Positions 16,690-24,110 of a stretch of DNA of 64,000 bases are shown in pieces (the stretch's first letter is position 1; each line of letters begins with the position of its first letter). The stretch spans positions 1 to 64,000 of the forward strand of contig CALFZM010000081.1 of the NCBI GenBank assembly GCA_937952235.1, given 5' to 3'. The DNA is from an uncultured Opitutia bacterium. Lineage in GTDB: Bacteria; Verrucomicrobiota; Verrucomicrobiia; Opitutales; Opitutaceae. The notes beneath the pieces are model-generated. The model was not told the DNA's origin. It made no database searches and was given only the letters and a program-made list of their open reading frames with translations. Both the position numbers and the translations under genes were made by a program.

Positions 16690-16743
16690 TTGAGATCTGA
16701 GATTTGAACTTTCAGATCTGAGATTTCAGGTCTGCGGTCTGAT
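16690..16743. repeat. AGATCTGAGATTT inverted repeat, copy 1
   Basis: TGAGATCTGAGATTTGAACT is followed by TTCAGATCTGAGATTTCAGG and GGTCTGCGGTCTGATCC: repeated GATCTGAGATTT words forming overlapping imperfect hairpins. Confidence 0.7.
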
Positions 16744-16759
16744 CCGGAACCATTGCGGT

Positions 16760-16873
16760 TGGCCTTCGCGTCACCGATGAGAACGGCCGCACTCAAGGGT
16801 GGCGCGGCTTATCCTCAAGCCGCTACGGACGGGTCCGGCACGCGCCAGCCGCCTGGGGACGGGCGGCTCCACC
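16760..16873 (-). repeat. GTGGAGC palindromic element, copy 4 (reverse orientation)
   Basis: Read on the minus strand it opens with CGGTGGAGCCGCCCGTCCCC, has both inner hairpins (GCGGCTTGAGGATAAGCCGC), the CGCCACC end and the TGCGGCCGTTCTCATCGGTG tail. It thus matches copy 1 over its full length. Confidence 0.85.
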
Positions 16874-16888
16874 GTGAGTTGATCGTCG

Positions 16889-16917
16889 GCTGAGATCTGA
16901 AATCTCCGATCTGAGGT
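16889..16917. repeat. AGATCTGAGATTT inverted repeat, copy 2
   Basis: GGCTGAGATCTGAAATCTCC followed by GATCTGAGG. AGATCTGAAATCT is nearly self-complementary. It flanks the GTGGAGC element on the side opposite copy 1. Confidence 0.6.
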
Positions 16918-16963
16918 TCCTAAAGCCGTTGCCCGTTCCCGCGAGCTTTGCCGAGATTGCGGC

Positions 16964-18634
16964 ATGTCTGATCCCTCCGCCTTTGGCGGCGCCAACGCCA
17001 ACATCGCGCGGCACCTCGGCCGGATGGCGGCGGCCCGTCCCGGGATGGCCGCGCTCAAGGTTCCGCGCGGCCGGACGCGAGCGGGCGAGATTGATTACCT
17101 GACGCTGACGTTCGCCGAGCTCGACGCGGAGGTGGCCGCATGGGGCCGGCGGCTGGCGCAGTCCGGCATCCAACGCGGAGACCGCACCCTCGTGATGGTG
17201 CGGCAGGGACTGCCGCTGATTGCCTCGGTCTTCGCCCTGTTCCACCTCGGGGCCGTGCCGGTGGTGATCGATCCGGGCATGGGTCTGCGGAGTTTCCTCC
17301 GCTGCGTCGCGCACGCCCGCCCGCGCGCGCTGGTGGGCATCCCCGTGGCGCGCGTGCTCAGCCGGTTGTTTCGCGGGGCGTTCGGGTCGGTGGCGGCCCG
17401 CGTGGGCGCCAGCGGCGAACTGACCGTCTGCCTCACCGCGCCGGGCTCGCGCGGAGACGGCGGGCCGGCGGCATTCTGCGCCGCATCCGACCTCGCCGCG
17501 GTGTTGTTCACTTCCGGATCCACCGGCGCACCCAAAGGCGTGCGCTACCAGCACGGGATGTTCGACGCGCAGATCCGGATCATCCGCGCCACCTACGCCA
17601 TCGAGCCGGGCGAGATCGACCTGCCGATGCTGCCCATCTTCGCGCTCTTCAACCCGGCGCTCGGCATGACGACGATCGTCCCCGAGCTCGACCCGCGGCG
17701 GCCCGGCGCCCTCGATCCGGCGCGCATCGTGCAGGCCATCCGGCAGGAGAACGTCACCAACTCCTTCGGCTCGCCCACGCTGTGGCGGAAGATCGGCGAT
17801 CACTGCATGGCTGCGGGCGTGACGCTGCCCTCGCTCCGCCGCGTGCTGTGCGCCGGCGCGGCGGTGCCGGCGGCGCTGTGGGAAAGCTCGCGGGTGTTCC
17901 TCCCGCGCGGCCGCCTGCACAGTCCCTACGGCGCGACCGAGGCGTTGCCCGTGTCGTCGGTCGACGCCGACGAAATCCCCGCCGGCTCGGTGCGCGGCGC
18001 CTGCGTCGGCCGGCCGGTCCGCGACGTCGAAGTGAAGGTCATCGCCCTGACCGACGAACCGATCGCGTCGCTGGTCGGCGCGCGCGTGCTGCGCACGGGA
18101 GAGGTGGGCGAGATCATCGTGCGCGGCCCGGTCGTTACCGAAGCCTACGACCATCGGCCGGACGCAACGCAGCTCGCCAAGATCGCGGGCGAGTCCGGCG
18201 TGTGGCACCGCATGGGCGACTGCGGATACCTGGACACCGACGGGCGCCTCTGGTTCTGCGGCCGCAAGGTCGAGCGCGTCGAGACGGCGACCGGCGTGCT
18301 CCACACCGAGCCGTGCGAACAGGTGTTTCGTACCCACCCGCGCGCCGGCCGCTGCGCCCTGGTTGGGCTCGGCCCGCGCGGCCGGCAGGAGCCCGCACTC
18401 GTGGTCGAGGCGAAGGTGCGACGCGCGGCCGATGCGGCCGCGCTCGCGCGCGAGCTGCGGGCCCTCGGCCGCGCGCATGCCCACACCGCCGGCATCACCC
18501 GTTTCTTCTTCCGCGCGCGCTTTCCCGTCGACGTCCGCCACAACGCCAAGATCCACCGCCTCACGCTCGCGCGCTGGGCGGCCACCGCCACCGGCAAGGC
18601 CGAACAGCAGGTGATCGTCGACGGGAACGGCTGA
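16964..18634 (+). CDS. oleC: OleC-type AMP-dependent beta-lactone synthetase
   Basis: A 556-residue member of the acyl-adenylate superfamily. OleC turns the 2-alkyl-3-hydroxy acid made by OleD into a beta-lactone, which OleB decarboxylates to a long-chain cis-olefin. The ATP loop is TSGSTGAPKGVRYQHGMF (183-200). OleC-typical segments follow: YAIEPGEIDLPMLPIFALFN, GMTTIVPELDPRRPG and TNSFGSPTLWRKIG. Then come YGATEALP, the hinge GDCGYLDTDGRLWFCGRKVER and a C-terminal Lys in HNAKIHRLTLA. It is not fused to OleB, unlike many homologues. oleD follows 157 bp later; oleA and oleB are absent from the window. Confidence 0.9.
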   Translation: MSDPSAFGGANANIARHLGRMAAARPGMAALKVPRGRTRAGEIDYLTLTFAELDAEVAAWGRRLAQSGIQRGDRTLVMVRQGLPLIASVFALFHLGAVPVVIDPGMGLRSFLRCVAHARPRALVGIPVARVLSRLFRGAFGSVAARVGASGELTVCLTAPGSRGDGGPAAFCAASDLAAVLFTSGSTGAPKGVRYQHGMFDAQIRIIRATYAIEPGEIDLPMLPIFALFNPALGMTTIVPELDPRRPGALDPARIVQAIRQENVTNSFGSPTLWRKIGDHCMAAGVTLPSLRRVLCAGAAVPAALWESSRVFLPRGRLHSPYGATEALPVSSVDADEIPAGSVRGACVGRPVRDVEVKVIALTDEPIASLVGARVLRTGEVGEIIVRGPVVTEAYDHRPDATQLAKIAGESGVWHRMGDCGYLDTDGRLWFCGRKVERVETATGVLHTEPCEQVFRTHPRAGRCALVGLGPRGRQEPALVVEAKVRRAADAAALARELRALGRAHAHTAGITRFFFRARFPVDVRHNAKIHRLTLARWAATATGKAEQQVIVDGNG

Positions 18635-18791
18635 AGCCGCTCCAAGACCGCGGGCTGGAGGGACGTCGCTCCGAGGGCACCGGGGTGGAACGGAGCGCAG
18701 CCCCCGAGGAAACCGGCAAACCGCTGCCGCCGGTGATGCGTGACATCGCGCGGGTGGCGGGCGATGACTGGACCGTCCCAATTCTCCTCCA

Positions 18792-19820
18792 TTGCCGCCT
18801 GCCCTTCCCTCCCTGTCATCCGAAGCCGCCGGTTCCGTTCTCGTCACGGGCGGCACCGGCTTCCTCGGTCGCCGGCTGGTCGAACGCCTGCTCGCTCGCG
18901 GCCGAACCGTGACCGTGCTTGGCCGGACCCCGGCGCCGGACCTCGAGCGGCGTGGCGTGCGTTTCGTGCGCGCGTCGCTCGACGACGCGGACTCCGTCGC
19001 GGCGGCCTGCGCGGGCGTGACGACGGTCTTTCACGTGGCGGCCCGGGTCGGCGTCTGGGGCCGTTACGACGACTTCTTCCGCACCAACGTGCTCGGCACC
19101 CGGGCGCTGCTCGCCGGCTGCCGGGCGCACGGCGTGGCGCGGTTCGTCCACACGAGCACGCCGAGCGTCGTCTACAACGGCCGTGACCTTGCCGGGGCGG
19201 ACGAGTCGCTGCCGCTCACGACGGCGTGTCCGAGCGCGTACCCGCTCACCAAGGCGATCGCGGAGCGCGAGGTGCTCGCCGCGAGCGGGCCGGCCCTGCG
19301 CACGGTGGCGTTGCGTCCGCACCTGATCTGGGGCGTGGGCGATCCGCATCTCGTCCCGCGCGTGCTGGCGCGGGCGCGAGCCGGCCGGCTGCGGATCGTC
19401 GGCGACGGCCGGAACCGGGTCGACATGGTGCACGTCGACAACGCGGCCGACGCCCACCTGCGGGCCGAGGAGGCGCTGCGGGACGGCGGTGCCGCCGCCG
19501 GTCGCGCGTATTTCATCACGAACGGCGAGCCGGTCGTCCTCTGGGACTGGATCAACGCCCTGCTGCGCGCGCTGGGCGAGCCGCCGGTGACGAAACGCCT
19601 GCCGCTCGGCGTGGCGACTGCCGTGGGCGCGGTGTGCGAGGCGCTGTGGCGCGTGCTGCCGCTGCGCGGCGAGCCGCCGATGACGCGTTTCGTCGCGGCC
19701 GAGCTCGCGAAGGATCACTGGTTCGACCTCAGCGCGGCGCGCCGCGACCTAGGGTACGATCCGCGGGTGAGCATGGCGGAGGGCACGGCGGAACTGGTGG
19801 GCCATCTTAAACGGAGCTGA
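18792..19820 (+). CDS. oleD: OleD-type 2-alkyl-3-oxoalkanoate reductase
   Basis: A 342-residue extended short-chain dehydrogenase. OleD reduces the beta-keto acid made by OleA with NADPH, giving the OleC substrate. Seen: Rossmann loop TGGTGFLG (19-26), HVAARVGVWGRYDDFFRTNV, the OleD-like TSTPSVVYNGRDL, and catalytic Tyr150 and Lys154 in SAYPLTKAIAE. The only good start in front of the Rossmann fold is TTG at 18792; the frame is closed 24 bp upstream. No Shine-Dalgarno is obvious. It follows oleC on the same strand, and a half copy of the GTGGAGC palindrome begins 9 bp after its stop. Confidence 0.9.
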   Translation: MPPALPSLSSEAAGSVLVTGGTGFLGRRLVERLLARGRTVTVLGRTPAPDLERRGVRFVRASLDDADSVAAACAGVTTVFHVAARVGVWGRYDDFFRTNVLGTRALLAGCRAHGVARFVHTSTPSVVYNGRDLAGADESLPLTTACPSAYPLTKAIAEREVLAASGPALRTVALRPHLIWGVGDPHLVPRVLARARAGRLRIVGDGRNRVDMVHVDNAADAHLRAEEALRDGGAAAGRAYFITNGEPVVLWDWINALLRALGEPPVTKRLPLGVATAVGAVCEALWRVLPLRGEPPMTRFVAAELAKDHWFDLSAARRDLGYDPRVSMAEGTAELVGHLKRS

Positions 19821-19829
19821 GCCGCATCG

Positions 19830-19863
19830 AGGTGGAGCAGCCTGTCCCCAGGCTGCTCGTCTG
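19830..19863 (+). repeat. GTGGAGC palindromic element, half copy (copy 5)
   Basis: AGGTGGAGCAGCCTGTCCCC followed by AGGCTGCTCGTCTGG: only the first hairpin of the element, with the usual GTGGAGC edge, between the convergent oleD and cpdB stops. Confidence 0.75.
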
Positions 19864-19871
19864 GAGGGCGG

Positions 19872-21800
19872 TCACGGCACCAGTTCGTACAGCGCCGAGC
19901 CATCGCCGCGGTCCGCGACCAGCCGGATCTGCGGGTTCTGCGGCAGGTACTTGATCCCGCCGGCGCCCGACACGAAGCGCAGGCTCACGCCCGGAACGGG
20001 CAGGACGCGCCAGTTGCGGTCGGCGGAGGGATCGATTTCGCCGGCTGCGTGCAGGTGGCGGACGATCGCCTCGCGGGTCTCGTCCGGCGCGTCCACGACG
20101 ATGCTCGAGCCGTCGAGCCCGGGAAAACTGCCGCCGCCGGTGGCCCGGTAGCTGTTGGTGACGACGAGGAACGTGGCGTCGTCGTCGAGCGGCCGGCCTG
20201 CGTGGCGCAAATCGACGATCCGGCGGGCGCCGGCTTGCGCGAGGGTGCCGTTCGGCGCGTACCGCGCGGGCTGCGTCACATCGATCGCGTAGGTGACGCC
20301 CTCGATCGAATCGAACTGATACGAACGAAAACCCGCGTTGAGCAGCTCCTGCGCCCGCGGCCCCCGGGGATCGATTCGGTTGAACTGGCCGGCGGACATT
20401 TCCAGCCACTCGCGCACCGTGGCGCCACGGACCTTCACCGCGCTCACGCGGTTGGGATAGATGTACAGGTCGGCGACATTGCGCATCGTGAATGGCCCGG
20501 CGGGGATGTCCGTGTAATACTTCCATCCCTGGCGCCCGCCCGCCTTGAATGGCGCGGCGGCGGAGAGGAGCGGGAGTTTCTCGTAGTCCGTGCCCTGCAC
20601 CGCGCGGCGCACGTAGGCGAGCTGGGCTTGGGCGACGAGCTGCACCGACGGATCGTCGGCCACCTGGGCGAAGTAGCTCGTGATCGGCGAACGCGTGCGG
20701 GCGATGGCATCGCGCATGTACTGGAGCGTGCCGGCGTGCTCCTCGCGCACGAGCTGCTCGACCAGCGGATCGGGTGCGACGACCGGCCGCTGCGTGGCCC
20801 GGTCGCGGATCGGGCGGATCTCGGCGCGACTGTCGGTCACCTGCCAGCGGCCGGCGCGGCGCTCGAGCACGAGGTCGATCACGCCCAGGTGATCGCCCCA
20901 GCGCCCAGGCATGACGGCCGGCACGCCGCGGATCGTGCCGCGCGCGAGGTCCACGCCCGGAAACCCGGCGTAGCCCGGGCCCGGGAACTCGCCGTGCGAA
21001 TGGCCGAAGAGGATCGCGTCGATGCCCGGTACCTCGACGAGCCCGGCCACGGCGTTTTCCGAGACGCGCACCGAGTCGCCGCGCTCGAAGCCGGAGTGGG
21101 GGATCGCAATCACGAGATCGGCGCCCCGCGCCCGGATCTCCGGCACGTAGTGGCGGGCGGAGGCCACGATGTCATGGACGGTGATGCGGCCGGCGAGGTG
21201 CGCCCGGTCCCAGACCAGGATCTGCGGGGGCACGAAACCGATCACACCCACCCGGAGCGCCTGCGGAGCGCCGGCTTCGTCGGTGAACGTGCGCTCGAGG
21301 ATCACGTACGGAGCGAATGCCGGCGGGTCGTTGGCGGGATCGCCGTCGCCGTCGTCGACCCGGGTGTTGGCGCTGACATAGGGAAACGCCGCGCCCGCGA
21401 TCGCCTGGCGCAGGAAGGGCAGGCCGAAGTTGAAGTCGTGGTTGCCGATGTTGCCGGCGTCCACTCCGAGCGCGTTGAGCACGCGCATGGCGGGATGGAC
21501 CGCGCCGGCGGGCAGGGACCGGATCTTCGCCACGTAATCGCCGAGCGGGCTGCCCTGCAGCAGGTCGCCGTTGTCGAACAGCAGGCTGTTGCGCGCTTCC
21601 GCGCGGGCGGCCCGGATCAGCGGCACCGTGCGCGCGAGCCCGTAGTCCTCCGTCGGCTGGTCCTGGAAGTAGTCCCAGGCGAGCAGGTACATGTGCAGGT
21701 CGGTCGTCTCGAGCACGCGCAGCTTCAGCGGGGCGGCGGCTACGGCGGTCGCCAGCGCGAGCGCCGCGGCGACGAGGCGGAGGGCGGGCGGCGTCCTCAT
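19872..21800 (-). CDS. cpdB: Periplasmic 2',3'-cyclic-nucleotide 2'-phosphodiesterase/3'-nucleotidase
   Basis: A 642-residue protein close to the usual CpdB length. The signal peptide spans about residues 1-23. The metallophosphoesterase domain has ETTDLHMYLL (metal Asp34/His36), LFDNGDLLQGSPLGDY, GNIGNHDFNFGL, IPHSGFE and GHSHGEFPG. The 5'-nucleotidase C-terminal domain covers about 370-560 (YIYPNRVSAVKVRG, FDSIEGVTYAIDV, NSYRATGGGSFPG). It salvages nucleosides and phosphate from RNA breakdown products outside the cytoplasm. Its ATG overlaps the trmH-like stop by 4 bp (ATGA), so the two are translationally coupled. Confidence 0.93.
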   Translation of the reverse strand: MRTPPALRLVAAALALATAVAAAPLKLRVLETTDLHMYLLAWDYFQDQPTEDYGLARTVPLIRAARAEARNSLLFDNGDLLQGSPLGDYVAKIRSLPAGAVHPAMRVLNALGVDAGNIGNHDFNFGLPFLRQAIAGAAFPYVSANTRVDDGDGDPANDPPAFAPYVILERTFTDEAGAPQALRVGVIGFVPPQILVWDRAHLAGRITVHDIVASARHYVPEIRARGADLVIAIPHSGFERGDSVRVSENAVAGLVEVPGIDAILFGHSHGEFPGPGYAGFPGVDLARGTIRGVPAVMPGRWGDHLGVIDLVLERRAGRWQVTDSRAEIRPIRDRATQRPVVAPDPLVEQLVREEHAGTLQYMRDAIARTRSPITSYFAQVADDPSVQLVAQAQLAYVRRAVQGTDYEKLPLLSAAAPFKAGGRQGWKYYTDIPAGPFTMRNVADLYIYPNRVSAVKVRGATVREWLEMSAGQFNRIDPRGPRAQELLNAGFRSYQFDSIEGVTYAIDVTQPARYAPNGTLAQAGARRIVDLRHAGRPLDDDATFLVVTNSYRATGGGSFPGLDGSSIVVDAPDETREAIVRHLHAAGEIDPSADRNWRVLPVPGVSLRFVSGAGGIKYLPQNPQIRLVADRGDGSALYELVP

Positions 21801-22597
21801 GTGCGCTGCCGGACGGCTTCGAAGAGCGTGATGATCGTCGCCATGGCGACGTTGAGCGAGTCGGCCTGGCCGGCCATCGGGATGCGCACGGGCAGGTCGG
21901 CATGCTGCAGCCAGAACGCGCTCAGGCCGTACTGTTCGCTGCCCATGACCACGGCGAGCGGGCCGCGCAGGTCGGCGTCGGAATAGACCGTCTCCGCGGC
22001 GGGCGTGGTCGCCACGATGCGGATACGGCGCTCCCGCAGCCAGGCGAGCACGCGCGGGCTGTCGTCGACGACCAGCGGCACGGAGAACAGGACGCCGGTC
22101 GAGGCGCGGACGACGTTGGGGTTGAAGATGTCGGTGACCGGGTCGCAGACGATGACGGCATGGCAGCCGGCGGCGTCGGCGCTGCGCAGGATCGTGCCGA
22201 GGTTGCCGGGCTTCTCGATCGCCTCGACGACGAGGAGAAACGGATCCGCCGGCAGTGCGAGGTCCTCGAGCCGGCGCCGCCACTGCGGCGCGACCGCGAG
22301 CAGGCCGTCGGGCCGCTCGCGGTAGGCGGCCTTGGCGAAGGCGTCGCGGGACAGCTCGAACAACTCCGCGCCGGCGGCGGCGGCCTGGGCGAGCAGCGCG
22401 GGTTCGTTCTCGCCGAGAAACCACTCCGGCGCGAAGTACAGTTCGCGCAGCGGCACCTGCTTCTCGAGCGCGCGGCGGATCTCGCGATACCCCTCGACGA
22501 GAAACACGCCCGCCTCGTCGCGGGGCCGCCGGTCGCGCAGCTTCACGAGCTGCTTGATGCGCGGGTTCTGGAGGCTGGAGATCTTTTCGATCGGCAT
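21797..22597 (-). CDS. TrmH/SpoU family RNA 2'-O-methyltransferase
   Basis: A 266-residue SPOUT methyltransferase with an N-terminal substrate-binding part (ISSLQNPRIKQLVKLRDR). The three knot motifs are EAIEKPGNLGTILRSADAAG near 135, VVMGSEQYGLS near 215 and IPMAGQADSLNVAMAT near 240. It probably methylates a ribose in 23S rRNA (RlmB-like) or tRNA. The start was set at MPIEKISS. The open frame continues upstream only because the CACGAAACAC repeat is read as TTKHTKH and FRVFRVFRG. It is coupled to cpdB downstream and divergent from the rRNA methyltransferase gene. Confidence 0.92.
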   Translation of the reverse strand: MPIEKISSLQNPRIKQLVKLRDRRPRDEAGVFLVEGYREIRRALEKQVPLRELYFAPEWFLGENEPALLAQAAAAGAELFELSRDAFAKAAYRERPDGLLAVAPQWRRRLEDLALPADPFLLVVEAIEKPGNLGTILRSADAAGCHAVIVCDPVTDIFNPNVVRASTGVLFSVPLVVDDSPRVLAWLRERRIRIVATTPAAETVYSDADLRGPLAVVMGSEQYGLSAFWLQHADLPVRIPMAGQADSLNVAMATIITLFEAVRQRT

Positions 22598-22605
22598 CGG
22601 AGAGG

Positions 22606-22684
22606 AACCACGAAACACACGAAACACACGAAAGAGAATCCTCTTCGTTTCCGCGGCTTTCGGGTGTTTCGTGTGCTTCGTGGT
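22606..22684. repeat. CCACGAAACACACGAAA inverted repeat, copy 2
   Basis: AACCACGAAACACACGAAAC and GGTGTTTCGTGTGCTTCGTGGT are inverted around a central CTCTTCGTTTCCGCGG. It fills almost the whole 85 bp between two divergent methyltransferase genes and includes the first base pairs of the GTG start codon of the rightward gene. Confidence 0.9.
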
Positions 22685-24020
22685 GAAGAGAAAGACCAAA
22701 TTCAACGACCAGCCGTTCGGCTATCACCAGGAGATCGAGCTCGAGATCGGCACGCTCACGAACCTCGGTTCCGGGCTCGGACGGGTGACCCTGCCGGGCC
22801 AGCCGGCCGGGGAGGCGGGGGGAGGCTGGGTGGTGATGGTGCCGTTCACGCTGCCGGGGGAGCGCGTCCGGGCGCGGGTCTTCCGCAATCACAAGAATTT
22901 CTCCGAGGCCGACCTGGTCGAGGTCCTGACGCCTTCACCCGAGCGCGTGACCGCGCGCTGCCCGCTCTTCGGCCGCTGCGGCGGCTGTCAGTATCAGCAT
23001 CTCGCGTACGCCGGGCAGCTCGCCTGGAAGCGGCGGCAGGTGGCCGAGCTGCTCGAGCACCTTGCGGGGATCACGTTTCCCGTCGCGCCCGTGATCCCGT
23101 CCCCGCGGGAGTTTAACTACCGTTCGAAGATCACCCCGCATTTCAATCCGCCCTCGCCGCGGGGCCGCCGCGCGGCCCCGCCGGCCGCGCTGGCGACCGG
23201 CGGCGCGGCGGCTCCACCGGTGCCGATCGGATTTCTGCGGCAGGGGACGCGTTTCGATATCGTCGACGTGCCGCAGTGCCCCATCGCGACCGAGGCGATC
23301 AACGCCCGGCTCGGCGCGGTGCGGGCGCGGGTGCATGCGCAGCAGGAGACGTACACGCGCGCGTCCACGCTGCTGCTGCGCGACGCCGGCGGCAGCGTCA
23401 CGACCGATTACGACGCCGTCGTCACCGAAAGGGTGGGCGACCTCGAGCTGCACTTCCTCGCGCGTGATTTCTTCCAGAACAATCCGTTCATCCTGCCTGC
23501 GTTCACCCGCTACGTGCGCGACCAGGCGGCGGCGGGCGGGGCGCGCTGCCTGGTCGACGCGTATTGCGGCAGCGGGCTGTTCGCATTGTCGGCCGCCCCG
23601 GCCTTCGCGCGCGTCGCCGGCATCGAGGTGAGCGAGAGCAGCGTGCGTTTCGCCCGCGAGAACGCCGCCGCCAACGGCATCGCGCACGCCACGTTCACGG
23701 CGGGCGATGCGGCGGCGATCTTCGCCGGGCTCGATCCGGCGTTCGCGCCGGCCGACACCGCCGTGATCATCGATCCCCCGCGCAAGGGATGCGACGAGTC
23801 GTTCCTGCGCCAGCTCTTCGCCTTTGGACCCCGCACGGTCGTGTACGTCTCGTGCGATCCCGCCACGCAGATGCGTGACCTGCGGCACTTTGTGGCGGCC
23901 GGATACGCGCTCCAGGCCGTGCAGCCGTTCGATCTTTTTCCGCAAACCCGGCATCTGGAGTGCGTCCTGACGCTCGGACGCGTGGCGGCATCGGCGCCGC
24001 GGGCCGCCGCTGCGGAATAA
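22683..24020 (+). CDS. 23S rRNA (uracil-5-)-methyltransferase, RumA/RlmCD type
   Basis: A 445-residue SAM-dependent uracil-C5 methyltransferase. A TRAM-like N-terminal domain (IELEIGTLTNLGSGLGRV) precedes the 4Fe-4S cysteines C93, C99 and C102 (CPLFGRCGGC). Later come FLARDFFQNNPFI, VDAYCGSGLFAL, IIDPPRKGCDESFL and the catalytic Cys in VYVSCDPATQ. The best start is GTG AAG AGA AAG at 22683, at the edge of a repeat with no room for a Shine-Dalgarno. Between NYRSKITPHFN and IGFLRQG there is a low-complexity insert (about residues 152-178, Pro/Ala/Arg/Gly) encoded by palindromic DNA at 23160-23180. Confidence 0.92.
   Translation: MKRKTKFNDQPFGYHQEIELEIGTLTNLGSGLGRVTLPGQPAGEAGGGWVVMVPFTLPGERVRARVFRNHKNFSEADLVEVLTPSPERVTARCPLFGRCGGCQYQHLAYAGQLAWKRRQVAELLEHLAGITFPVAPVIPSPREFNYRSKITPHFNPPSPRGRRAAPPAALATGGAAAPPVPIGFLRQGTRFDIVDVPQCPIATEAINARLGAVRARVHAQQETYTRASTLLLRDAGGSVTTDYDAVVTERVGDLELHFLARDFFQNNPFILPAFTRYVRDQAAAGGARCLVDAYCGSGLFALSAAPAFARVAGIEVSESSVRFARENAAANGIAHATFTAGDAAAIFAGLDPAFAPADTAVIIDPPRKGCDESFLRQLFAFGPRTVVYVSCDPATQMRDLRHFVAAGYALQAVQPFDLFPQTRHLECVLTLGRVAASAPRAAAAE
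23160..23180. repeat. Perfect 9-bp inverted repeat within the rRNA methyltransferase gene
   Basis: CGGGGCCGC, a CGC centre, then GCGGCCCCG, followed by further GCCGGC-rich sequence to about 23225. It encodes the low-complexity Pro/Ala/Arg insert that interrupts the core of the enzyme. Confidence 0.8.
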
Positions 24021-24110
24021 GCGGCGGGCGGGCGAAGGATAATTCAGGATTGGGGACTTGTGCTCCCCAAAGCTACGCGGCTCCTTGGAGCTCTCAACCG
24101 CCTGTCGCTG

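Larger units (their letters stand above)
16629..16963. other. 335-bp intergenic region made of repeats before oleC
   Basis: No gene is seen. The region holds a GATCTGAGATTTGAA-type inverted repeat (about 16690-16743), a reverse-oriented GTGGAGC element (16760-16873) and a second short GATCTGA repeat (16889-16917). The oleC promoter must lie in the last tens of bases, but no good match was found. Confidence 0.7.

Noticed and set aside
16823..18856. Very long open frames opposite oleC, gltD (1519-3297) and the rRNA-methyltransferase/GloVer genes (22935-25730)
   Set aside because: They are antisense to genes with clear motifs and have the Arg/Ala/Gly/His-rich composition of GC-rich shadow frames, without recognisable domains.
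22598..22705. N-terminal extensions TTKHTKH.. and FRVFRVFRG on the trmH-like and PHP proteins
   Set aside because: These are the CACGAAACAC repeat translated in frame; the family alignments start at MPIEKISS and MSPLLYESH.
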